A stretch of 64,000 bases of DNA from Haematococcus lacustris (Eukaryota; Chlorophyta; Chlorophyceae; Chlamydomonadales; Haematococcaceae). Below the pieces are notes generated by a model. That model had not been told where the DNA came from. It did no database searches and worked only from the letters and a program-made list of their open reading frames with translations. The first letter of the stretch is position 1. Each line of letters begins with the position of its first letter. A program made the position numbers and the translations under genes. Positions 33,894-44,939 of this stretch are shown here, in pieces. The stretch spans positions 3,089,939-3,153,938 of the forward strand of contig JASKMD010000029.1 of assembly GCA_030144725.1 (NCBI GenBank), given 5' to 3'.

Positions 33894-35448
33894 CCTAACA
33901 ACACACAACACAACACAACAACGTCCAGCTCCAGACTGCGCGCTCCAGGCTGCCCGCTCCAAGCTCCAGCGTGTCTCGTGGGATGGGGGGGAGGGGAGGG
34001 GGGGAAGTAGGTGGGTAGAAGACTCGGAAGTGGTAGTGGGACGGGGTAGGGAAGGGAGAAGGGGGCAAGGGACAGGAGTGTGAACATCAAGCCTGCAGCC
34101 AGCAAGAGGCATCCTTGTGATTAGGCTGGGCATTGGGGGCCACTCATGTCCAGGGGCTGGCCACTCACAGTTTTGCTCCGTGTCATGCCTTGCTGACTCC
34201 TTGCTACCTCCTTGTTGGCTGCTGCTCTACGCCGTTGTTGCCTTGCTTGCAACCACCAAGCCATGCTACACCTGTCATGCTCCAGCTGTCTGTATTATTA
34301 GTCAGCTAAGGCTTAGCAAGCAGATGAACAAGATTAACACCCCAGCTGCATGTGCACTCACCGGAAGTCCAAGCTGACGCTCCAAGCGCCTCCTTCCTGC
34401 TGCTCTTGGCTACTGCTCTTGCGATGACGACCAGCTTATTCATCGAGCTGATTCGAATAACTGGCGATGATTGGCAGTGCTTTCCTTCCCTCCAAGGTTT
34501 GCGTGGTGGTATGGGCAAACTTGGGCAGACCATCCGACCCTAGCGCATTGGGGTCATCGGGGCTAGGCGCAGCCATTGCGCTGGTCGGCGGTGGAAGCGG
34601 ATGCAAGATTCGAGGACCTATAAAAACTATAAAAGTGCTCAAGCCATATAAAACTATAAATATAATTATAGTCGGGCCGGTCGCTCCCTAGTTGCGTGTA
34701 TGGCTGCAAAGGGGCAGTATGATATACCCTGCTGCAGCAGATGCCATAGCAACTGGCCCGGCTCCTGCTACCGCTGCTCCGCCACCACGTGTCGGGTCAT
34801 GAGTTAGATGAAGCGCCACACAATACTTGGACAATCGACAGTGAGCGGTCCGCAGTCACCTCAGACAACGAAAATCAAAACCCCCATGTACCAAGACCAC
34901 CCCATCATCCCGCGAGTTTGCTTGTGTTACGCATCGCTGAACACCGTCCGGAGTGGTCTGTCGGATGTGTTGGGCAGGCAGTGGCTGGGGCTGGATGCGG
35001 TGGACCGGAACTCGTCCACTAGAACCCCCTCGCAGTGACATCAAACCACAGGACTGTCTTAGGTCTGCCCTAGGCCTCCAAATGACACGTCTTTTTCAGC
35101 CCAACGAAGAGTGTGAGATAACTCAGTACGTGTGACATTCGCGGTGCACCTATCAGAGGGCGGCCAAGCTGCTGTTGGTGTGGTCTCCACAAGTCACTGG
35201 CGACAGCGTCAGCTCCGAGCGGCCGGTGAGCAGAGGGCACCTTGTTTGGGATACCGCACCTCGTTTGGCAGCGAGAGCCCGCTATAGAGCCAGTGACTGC
35301 TATTGACGGTCTTGAGTGCCGCCCCGGTGAATAGTAGCCCGGCAGCATCCCCTCTCGCTTTTCGCGCATCAGCCTCGCATCATCTTTGACTCGTGACTGT
35401 GATGGTCGGCGACACATAACGGAGCTTCACCAGGCTCAGCGCGTTGAA

Positions 35449-36214
35449 ATGCAATGCTGCAAATCAAGTGACGCGGACGGGGGTCACTTTGGAATTCTGC
35501 GATGTCAGTTCGGCCTCCCCCCCAGCAAACAGGTCGCGGAGGTCAGCCACGAGCCAGTGGGATGCGTTCCCTGGCGCCCCCTGTCCCGCTTTTTGTCCTT
35601 ACCTAACGCACGACCAGATGCTCCAGCAACATTTCCAGACGGGCAGAGCAGCCTCAGGGCCCGGTTCGGCCTGTTGGCGACAGCCCGTGATGAGCCGCTT
35701 CCGTTCTCCGAGCTGTGGCCGTATCTGCAGCAGCACGGCGGCCACTGCCTGGCTTGGTCATACTTCCAGGTGTGCGGCACCGAAGCTAAGGGACACCTGC
35801 CTCTCTTGCAGAGGCAAAATGCTGCAACCAGCTCCAGCCCCCGCATGGCCGATTCACTTGTGCCACCAACTCCTACGTCATGAAATACACTGTGATCGTG
35901 CAGGCGGGCATGCGTCACTTCCTACTGCCCGGTGTCGGCTTCTTGGCCTACACTCCCATGCAGCAGCCTGCATACACCCAGGTCATTGTGCTGGGCGCAC
36001 CTGTGTGCTCTAAGGAGAGGTGCGGTGAGCTTGCTGCCCACACCCTGCCTGACCTCCAGGCTGGCCTAGGCAGCCCACCAACTACAACAAACGTGTTGTG
36101 TGCCTGCCTGGTCAGCAAGCACATGAGGAGGTCCCGCTTCATCTGTCGTCTCTACCAACAGACAAAAACACACCCTTAACCACCACCGACTGACCGACAC
36201 CAGCAGCAGCAGCA

Positions 36215-36258
<44 letters not shown>

Positions 36259-38631
36259 TGCTGTTGCTGCTGCTCAGCATTACAATCATACCACGCTATC
36301 TGGCTGCTCATTCGCTGCTTTGCCAGTGGGCGGTGTGAAGGCAGGTCTGGGTGAGCCTGAGACTTGTGAGCATGCCACAGCTACTCCCTGTCATGTCACC
36401 TAGCAAGGGGCTGACGCAGCAAAGCCTGCACCTGTACTTGCACTTGCACTGCAGCGTGGGGCAGCTGCTGAAGGTCTTCCTGTCACGCTACCCTCGCGCC
36501 ATGTTCCTGCAAGTGCCACATGAGCTGGGAACACACTTGAGGTGTGGAAGTCGGGGGAGGGAGGGGGCTCGGGGAGTGGAGGGCAGGGCAAGGGCGGAAC
36601 GTGGCTGGGGAGGTTGAGAATGAACGGGGCGGAATTTAGGGCAGGGGATAGGAGGGAGGGTAGTCTTTCTTTGGGTGGGGAGGGGGGTGTGGGGCGGGGA
36701 GGGGGAGGGTGAGAAGAGGGGGAAGGGGGGGTGGGGGGAAGGGGCCAGGGGTAGGGCAGGAGCCCTCTTGAACATGCATGCATGTGTCAGCATGCTGACC
36801 TGCCTGTGTGCGTGTGTACACCTGCCTGCCTGTTGCCTCCAATCAGTGCGGAACATGGTTTCTTAGTGAATGCGTTTGGCGGGGAAACCCAGCTGGATGT
36901 GAGCAGCTACAGCTACAAGGGCAACAACAAGAAGGCGCTGCGTCTGGTGGCAGCCAGGGCCAAGAGGGTGAGGGAGCACTCCGGGAGCACACTGTCACAC
37001 CATAAATATACTATGTCCACACATGGTGCTGCCACATGTGCCCATATAGTGGAGTTCCTCAAAGCCGACAAAGACCGTATGTGCTGACATGACATATGGC
37101 GTTCACGCCCTACATACATCAGTTTCAATCAGACGCAACCAAAGTGTTAAATCAGTGTTGACATACCACACATCAGTACATGAGTCATAACTACCTACTT
37201 GGGCACTATCCAAAGCTTTGTGAAAACGTGCACTTCCAATGCGGACAAGGCCTGCTCTATGCATTATGAGAGTGGAGTCATCATGCTGACGGGTTGTCAA
37301 TGAAACCTAGGCGTGGCGTTCACTTGGGATAGAGCGGTGGCATAGATACGTACCTTGCCGTAGTTTCTGCTGTACAAGTGGTCATGCAGAACCAGCCAAC
37401 CCTGGGCATATGCCATGCTGCACCCCACAGCAGCTAGAGCCACAGGGTAAGCAGCGGCAGACCCGGCCACACTGCTCCTGGAGCACCAGGCTGGGTGATG
37501 ATGACGCCATACCCGTGCGTCCCGCTCCACTCCGCCCCCAGCCTTTTTCCAACCCCAGCCCCGCCCCCACCGCCCACAGGCCTGCCTGGTTGCCCGCAGG
37601 ATGGCGTGATGGTGGAGGAGGCGCACCGGCCTGACCTAGGGGTCCATCAGGGTGAGGGGCAGCCGCGGAGCCCGCCCAGTGCCGCCCACAGCCCCAGTTC
37701 CACGCTGAGCCCTGGCCTGGCTGCCCAGCTCCACCGAGTGTCGGAGGAGTGGATGGAGGGCAAGGGGTTGTCGGCCAGGGGCTCCTGGTTCCTGGTGCGC
37801 AAGCCTGTGTTTGAGCTGGAAGCGCCCGGTGAGGTGTTGGGTAGGCCTTGGTAGGGGTGGGTGTTGGGGGGGCCTGGGTGGGTGAGTTCTTGGGGGGGCC
37901 TTGGTAGGGGTGGCGGCCACAGGGGCAGGCCAGGCAGGGTGCCGGGCCCAGGAGGTTGGTGGTATGGCCGCTGGTGCACCAAGGACTGGGCCAGGTGGCG
38001 TAGAGGTGGGCTAGGACGGAGCTGTTGAATGGCGGCTATCACAAGAAAGGCTGGGTCAAGGAGGTCACAGCCAGGAGGGGGCGTGGCTGGGGGCTGTGAT
38101 GCTACCCAAAGCATGGACTGGGCTGATGAGGTGTGAGCAAAAGACTGCAGATGGATGGCTGAGGGTCATGCTGCTGCTGTCTCCCCTAGCTGCCTGTTTG
38201 GCACCTGTGTTATGAACGGCGGCTGAGACACGGCCTGTGGCAGGGCCAGTCAGGTCGGGCCGAGGCAGGTGATGAGGCCTAGGCACAACACGTGGTCCTC
38301 ATGACCTGGAGCAGTGGGTCCATTCTGCCATATCAGATCGACTGCCCGTACCCCCGCTGCTGCCCCTGATACTGCCCCTGCTGCTGGCCTTCCTACAGGC
38401 ACTCGCACATTTGTCGCTTGGCAGCACGCAAGCGCGGCTGCCCACCCTCCCGTCCCCGCGGCCAGCAGGCCCCCTCCCCCTCCCCCACCGCCCACCCTCC
38501 TGCAGCGCCTGCGGTCACATCTTGGCTCCGGAGCCCTCCCCTCCCCCTCTCCTGGATCCCCTGTGGCCCCCTCCCCTGCAGCCCTGTCCACTTTCTCCTC
38601 CTCATGCTCCACCTCCATCCCGGCTTGCCTC

Positions 38632-38665
<34 letters not shown>

Positions 38666-41600
38666 CACCACTGGGGCCAAGCGCCCTGACCCGTACCACT
38701 AGCGCAATGGGCAGCGGGGCTGCACTCCTGCCCCCACATCGCCATCGCGACAGTGCAACAACCACCACTGCCACCCTGAGCTCCTGCCCTGCAGCCGACC
38801 CCACCCTGCCCTCTGGGGCCAGTGCTGCTGCTGAGGCACCTGGTCACAGCTGGCGAGGGGCTACTGTGGCGGCGGCTGGGGCAGATGGCGGAGTCGGTGG
38901 CGGGGTGGGGAAGGGAAGTGGCGATGTGTGGGGGCCTGAGGGAGGGAGGCATGTGGTGGGCTTTGTGGTGCTGGACCCCATGTGGCACCAAGGCCGGGTC
39001 ACCGGCTACTACGCCAACATAGTGAGGGTGGGGCGAGGCAGCCACCCAGGCACGAGCGCGCTGCTGACCCAGGTGCAGGGCGGGGTGGGAGTAGGGCGCC
39101 TGGAGTGCGGGGCGCAAGAGGCTGGGGCAGGAGGGCTGGTGGCAGGGGGGGCCTGGGCTATGGACCCTAACACCAGCTTGCAGATGGGTTAGGGTGAGGG
39201 TGAGGGTTAGGGTAAGGAGTATGCCCCACAGCTCTGTAGCAGCTGCTGCTGCTGCTGCTCCTCTTCCATCTTCTCTAAGGAGCAGTGCCAGACCTTGCTT
39301 TACAAGCTGAGCTGCCTGCTGGCCTGGCTGGTGATGGCCTGTGCAGGAGATCATGGCCGTGTTGAAAGAGGAGCAGCAGCAGCAGCAGCAGCATTCAGTC
39401 AGCACCCCTGCGCCTGGTACTGGTGGTGGTGGGGTAAAGGAGGGACGGGTGTCCCAGCGCCAGCGCCTGAAAGCCGCCAAGGCTGCGAGGGCAGCCCAAG
39501 ACATGGACCCAAGCCTCCAAGCCACACCTCTGCCCCTACAGCCGAATGGGGAGGCGCAGGGCCAGAGCCAGGGCAAGGGGCAGGGCCAGGGCCATGGCCA
39601 GGGGAAGGCAAAGGGCCAGGGGGCAGGGCAGGTCCCCGTTCAGGGCAAGGGTTGCAGGCAAGGAAAAGTGCAGGGGCTGTCGCAAAGCAAGGGACCAGAA
39701 CTGGCTGAAGGGGAGGTGCAGACTAAGGGTCAGGAACAAGGCAAGGGCCGGGGTGCAGGCAAGGGCAGTGGGCAGAATGCAGAGCAGCGCCAAGGAGCAG
39801 GGCAGGGGAAGCAGCGAGGCGGCACTGAGCCTCAAGCAGTAGGCCAGGGCCTGGCAACCCTGCAGTCGAAGGGCAGCCGGGCACCTACCTCCGACTCCTC
39901 GCATGGACCTGGCACCCATGATAGCCCAGCCACCTCCTTGCCGGCCGTCACTGCCGTACAGTCCCTGGCTGCCGGGGTGTCCACCTTCTCAGCCCCTCTC
40001 CCCCTGCCTTGTGGGCCCCCCACACCCCCAGCTGCTGCCATCCCTGCGGCATTGTTGGGCAGCAGCCAGCAGGCCCTCCCTCCGGTTCATCCGGGCGGCC
40101 TGGAAGGCCAGCAGCAGCTGAAGCGGGGGCAGGGAGGGCAGCAGCAGGTGGCAGGGGACTGTATGGGCTGTGGGCCTGGAGGGCAGTTGCGGTGTGGGCT
40201 TCACTATGGTGCTGAGGGGCTGGCAGTGGCTGAGAATGCAGCCCTCAGCAGCACCAGCAGCAACGTTGGCAGCAGTGGCAGGGGCGGCAGCAGTGGCGGC
40301 AGCAGTGGCAGCGGCAGCGCTGAGGTGGTGGCATTGTGCGTGCCAACCCAGCAGCAGCAGCAGCAGCAGCAGCAGCCCCAACAGCATCAGGAGCAGCAGC
40401 CAACCGCTAAAGGTGGTCAGCGCATCCAGGTGCCAGCCACTGCTCCAAGGGTGCATCCACTTGCCAAGTCTGTCACTGCAGCAGCGGGGGCAGGCCCAGC
40501 AGCAGGGGCTGCAGCTGTGGTAGCGGGCGCGGAGGCGGGGGGAGAGGAGCGTGACCAGCTGCCGGGTGTGACCCTTGTTCTGTCGCTGGGCCTGTCACCC
40601 TTGTACTGCTTGGTGGAGGAGCAGAGGCCGCATGTGTTCAGGCACAGCAAGACGGTGAGAGGGGCGTGGGGTTGGGGAGGGGGAGGGGCAAGGGTAGCGA
40701 AGGGCATGAGCTGAAGTGATGCATGGTTCGCATCATCGTAACCTGGTACGAATGCCTGGTATGATTACCTGGTTGGACTGCCTGCCCATCAGCAAATTGG
40801 CTGTGATAAAGTTCGTCAGGGGTATTGAAGGGATGAGGGGGCAGTGGCTGAATTTGGGACTGTGCCAGGTGCTTGTGACACAACCACAGGGAAGCTAGGA
40901 GTGGGTTGGCAGACCAGCTGCAGACTGATAATGCCAGTGAGGGGAAAGGGGTCCTAGGGGTAGGTGGTGAAAGCAGGCCATGCACCTCAATGCATGCCAA
41001 GGCCCCCCAAGTCGTACAAGTACTGTTTTTTTTATCATTACCACTAAAACACCTTTGTATCCTACGTCATCTTGTTCTTGTTATTATTGTTGGGCATAAC
41101 CCTGGGTGTACCGTGGCTGGGCATACAGGGCCCGGTCAGGGCTAGTAAGGTCAGAGGGTCAGGGTGGGGCAGGCTGGGGCTGGGCACCCCCTGCTGGCCC
41201 CGGCACCAGGGGAGTGGCGGTAGTGGGCAGAGCGGCAAGGGTGCTTGTCTGCTACCCTCCTAGGTCTGCTGTGAGACCCACGCGGGGCAGGCTGCCTGTG
41301 CTGTGCCCGCATCACAGGTGCGCAGGATCCTCAAGTTGACCTTTAAGCTGGGCAACCCCTTCTACCCCTACAAGTAAGCAGGGCCCGGATGAGGCAGCCA
41401 TCACCTGCTCCTGGCTGCCAGCACCAGCTCCTGCCTGCACCTGCATCTCGCAGCCAGCACCACCCCACATCAGGCTGGCGGCCGGCACGCAGGCGGCCAG
41501 CTGTGGTGCAGGCTACTACAGGGTTGCCTGTGATGCACCTGATTTTCTTCTTGCTGGTCGCAGCTGTCTGCATTGGCCCTCAGCACCACCAGGGTCGACC

Positions 41601-42795
41601 CACCGCCTCTTTACCGCCTCTGCTGCCACCCCCTCCGCCCTGCAACCCGTTGTTCAGGAACCTGGCGGCAGCAAAGGCGCGATATGGAGGAGGAGCCTCT
41701 GGGCTTGAAGCACGGGGTCAGTATGACGACCCAGCTGCAAGGTCGGTTGGACAGCTTGGGTTGCACAGCTGCTGAGCAGGACTTGGCTGGGCAAGGCAGT
41801 AATGGTAGGCAGCAAGGGTAGGCAGGAGGAGGATATGAGGGGTAGGGGGAGGAGGAGGAGGAGGAGGAGGTGGTGGTCACGTTATACTATTCCTATGAAC
41901 ATGACAGTGCGCATGGCCAGCCTACGTCACACTCTCATGGCAGGTGGGTGGGCACAGTGGTGTAGGTCTGGAGGCTGTGCCCTGCATGGTGTCCCGCCTC
42001 AGCGCCGTGTGCATGTGTGCGTGAGTGCAGGTGGCTGCCCATGTACATCGCCATGCCGCCTGTGGCTGCCCACTCTGGCCAAGACATGCTGCAGGTGAGG
42101 GGTGAGGGGAGGGCTATGGAGCCGAGTCTTGATGTGTGTGGGCACCCCAGCTGTGTTGCATCTGTGTGCCCCAGCTGAGCGTGGGGCTGGTTGATGGGGC
42201 TAGGCAGGATACTGGGCGAGGTGAGGTGCAGGCCTGGGCACTACAGCTGCGCTGCACCTCTGGGGTGGAATGTCAGAGTAGTGGAGGGGGCCAGGGGTAG
42301 AGGGAGGAGGGGTGCAGGGTACGCACCAGGCAAGGTGACGTGTCTGCGGCCCTGAACAGCTTTTTCACAATCTGTGCCTTGTCGAGGCTGAAGCACTCCT
42401 TTCCCACTGCCCTTGCTGGTACAGGCATGCAGGCATGCAGCTGCTGTTTCATAAGCCCAGGCAAACCTTCTTGGACATTGTGCACTGGACATACCCTGCG
42501 GGCTGTGCCTGCGCACAGCAGTGTCATGCGCTGCATTTTCTCCATACTCAGTGCATGGCTGCCCAGCTCCTGCTGTTACACTCCATCGCTGCACGCGATG
42601 ACCTGCCTGCAGATGGGCGTCACCACGGGCATGCACAAGGGCTTGCTCCAATGTTCCAAAGTGCTGATACGGGAAGAGTTGGCCAAGGCGTTGCGTAAGC
42701 GACGCAGTGGTAAGAAGAAGACGGCCGCGGAAGGACGCGGGGAGGAAGATGGCGGGAGGGAGCGTGATGGGGACGCGGCACACAATTGCGCGTGA
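35449..42795 (+). CDS. DUF2156 / MprF C-terminal-like protein with giant low-complexity insertions
   Basis: Resembles the phosphatidylglycerol lysyltransferase C-terminal (DUF2156, GNAT-like) fold. Exons that fit: 35449-35769, 35814-about 36025, about 36455-36540, 36847-36967, 37600-37828, 38399-39072, 39347-40654, 41318-41373, 41658-41716, about 41870-41943, 42031-42094 and 42613-42795. Landmarks: LLPGVGFLAYTPM, YTQVIVLGAPVCSKE, FLSRYPRAMFLQVPHELG, GFLVNAFGGETQLDVSSYSY, KALRLVAARAKR, VSEEWMEGKGL, VVGFVVLDPMW, YYANIVRVGRGSHPGTSALL, LVLSLGLSPLYCLVE, VRRILKLTFKLGNPFYPYK. Two insertions interrupt the domain: ~150 Pro/Ala/Ser residues before VVGFVV, and ~390 Gln/Gly-rich residues between EIMAVLKEE and GVTLVLSLG. 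The basic C-terminus is KALRKRRSGKKK. Substrate unknown. The start codon and the exon near 41870 are uncertain. Confidence 0.7.
36199..36275 (+). repeat. CAG/CTG microsatellite in a DUF2156-gene intron
   Basis: CAG units flip to a long CTG run, forming a potential hairpin. It lies inside the intron after the second recognised exon. Confidence 0.9.
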
Positions 42796-43488
42796 TGGGT
42801 CGCTGGCGGCGATAGACGGGTGAACAGTGATCTTCGACGTTCGCACTGCATGCGTATCCGTGTTGCATAGCGCATGCCTGCGTGCACATCCGCGATATGT
42901 GCCTAAGGAGAGCGGCTGCTGGGCGGCGGCTCATTATAGAAACGTGCCTTGGAACTGCGCATTAGAAATCAAACCATACACCCTAATGTGCAGGCCTTGT
43001 CGATGACGATGGTTGTGTCAGTTGTGTTGCCCTGTTGTAAGCCTTGCCACTGCCGTGCACACCGCTGTGCACACCGCCGACTAAAACAGGCCAGTATACG
43101 CGCAGGACCTGGAGGATATTGTCAGCTCATACTGAGGAGCCCCATTGCAATGCAGCTATCGGTGTGGGCATTGGTTTGGCAGAACTTTTACTAGCACGTA
43201 CAATTACGATCACTTGTGCACACATATTACTATTGTTGAGGTGCATTTCTGTCTATGTACAATGTCACTCACTTGCTCACACACCGCCTATGATCAAGCC
43301 TGTCTACCACGCCACTCTGCGAACAGCGTCATAGTCAAGGTCACAACTGCTTAAACTGCCAGGCTGCTTGAGCATGTCAAGCATCACATGGCCTTAACCT
43401 GCTTACTGCAAAAAGCGTGCCATGCATGCATGGCACACAGACTGCTGAATAGTGTGTGCCCCATGTCCCTAAAACTTGGAGGCACACC
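42796..43488. other. Convergent 3' flanks of the DUF2156 and IMP3 genes
   Basis: The two genes converge here. No additional exon, RNA or transposon was recognised. Confidence 0.4.
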
Positions 43489-44414
43489 TCACTGCAGCAA
43501 GTCGTAGTCATCCAACTTGTCGTTGTAGGCCAAGACCTTGCGCTTGATCTTGCTGGTGTCCACCCAGGTCACAAAGTCCTCCATGGAGCGGGTCACGTGG
43601 AAGGCTGGTTCAGTGACGGTCTCTGGCCCCACCCGTACATGACCCTGACAAACAGACATTAGATAGGCATTGCAGCATGAGCTGATGGAGGGTGCGATGC
43701 TGGCTATTCAGATAGGAACGTAAGCATAAGGATACCCGGCTGCAGATGCCGAGACAGGTCCCCATGGCAGGGCCCCTGGTGGACCAACTGGCAGCTTGCA
43801 TGACTTGCACTTTTGGCTGTCCAGTTGGGCACTGGGTGCGATGCTTGCTAGTCCAGCGCGGTATCTGTGGCATACCTGCTCTATGAATGTGCAAGCCTCT
43901 TTTAATGTTTCGGCCATCTTCAAGCGAACCATAACTACTGCCAGTCGCCTTCTACAGAAGGCTGCAGTGGCAAGCTTCTCACACTGGACCAAGCTCTTCT
44001 TCATGGGCAGCACCCCCATGTTGAACAGCCTGTGCAGCCAAGTGGCAACGACTGCCTGAGGTACACATTAGTCATGGCTGCTGCACATGCTGCTCCGCTG
44101 CACACTTGTCGAGCACCAGGTCAGTAAGCTCAATGCGGGTTCCATCTTGAGCATCAAGTTGCCGAAGCATGTGCGTCAGCTTGGTGACAAGACCGCAAAT
44201 CTTGTTATATTTCTTGTAATCATCGCGGTCTTGTATGTGGTATCGCCGCAGAACCTGTCGCCGCAAACAGGCAAACCCTGGTGGCTGCGGCTGTGAAGAG
44301 CATCGCAAATGCTTTGCCACCCACTTGCAGCTCGCGTAAGCTCCCCTCGCGCTTCCATTTCAGGAAGTCAACTTTCTTAAGCAGCTTCTTCTCGTGGTGC
44401 TTGAGCTCTCGCAT
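43489..44414 (-). CDS. IMP3: U3 small nucleolar ribonucleoprotein protein IMP3
   Basis: Component of the small-subunit processome; helps U3 snoRNA pair with pre-rRNA in the nucleolus. Four minus-strand exons, 44414-44325, 44254-44106, 44029-43876 and 43644-43489, give 549 nt (182 aa), close to the ~184 aa usual for the family. Landmarks: [20 protein letters not shown] at the start, [69 protein letters not shown] (S4-type RNA-binding region), and the C-terminus [20 protein letters not shown], then [10 protein letters not shown]. All junctions are GT-AG and in phase. It appears intact. Confidence 0.96.
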
Positions 44415-44939
44415 TGTCAACACCGGCTCTGCTCGCCCTAATAACTTTCCCGGCTGCCCAAGGTTGCATGGGCGACTGTGCATGAGATGGTGGTAAAGGG
44501 CTGACGGAGCCAACCAGCCCATCGGTGACATCCACGGAGCCAACCAGCCCATCGGTGACGCAGCCAGTTTTCTGTGTCCATAAACAGGTAACTAGTTCAT
44601 CGACCCACAAGTGACTCGAGTTACTTTCACATGAGTTTATGGAGGTAGTTTTCTTACATTACAACTTACCTTTCAGCAAAAGGTCAGTCGAGGGGCCCGG
44701 CTGCTAAAGTCCACGAGTGATTATCCCGAACCTATGTTGGGTTACCTGCAAAGTACATGTTTCAACATTGAAACAACTCGCGACATTTCGCCAAGGCACT
44801 ACAAAACACACAACACCTCGCTACGGGACTGCTCAGCACATGTCTCGATGCACTGTTTCCGTCGACTTGTCAAAAACAACCAACCCCAGTGAGTCAACTC
44901 TAGCTTTATTCTCTACCTACTCACATCACGTGAGTCACG
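44415..44939. other. Spacer with a ~24-bp direct duplication
   Basis: Lies between the IMP3 start and the FAS1-like gene. The block GGAGCCAACCAGCCCATCGG plus four bases occurs twice, 30 bp apart (about 44505-44560). No gene recognised. It should hold the IMP3 promoter. Confidence 0.4.

Larger units (their letters stand above)
32109..35448. other. Long intergenic stretch, repeats and tRNA-like element but no protein gene recognised
   Basis: Includes the GGPPS 3' UTR, two AT-rich CTATAAAAACTATAA-type patches (about 32980-33030 and 34615-34675), a ~36-bp duplicated segment ending GATGCAAGAAGGTGGC (33232-33268 and 33578-33613), a GGGCT satellite and a tRNA-like segment. The DUF2156 promoter should lie in the last few hundred bases. 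Confidence 0.4.

Noticed and set aside
36555..36760. Proline-rich minus-strand ORFs in a G-rich intron
   Set aside because: Pure low-complexity GGGGAGGG sequence within an intron of the DUF2156 gene.
39200..39225. Telomere-like TTAGGG sequence
   Set aside because: Only one or two irregular TTAGGG-like units; algal telomeres are long TTTTAGGG arrays.
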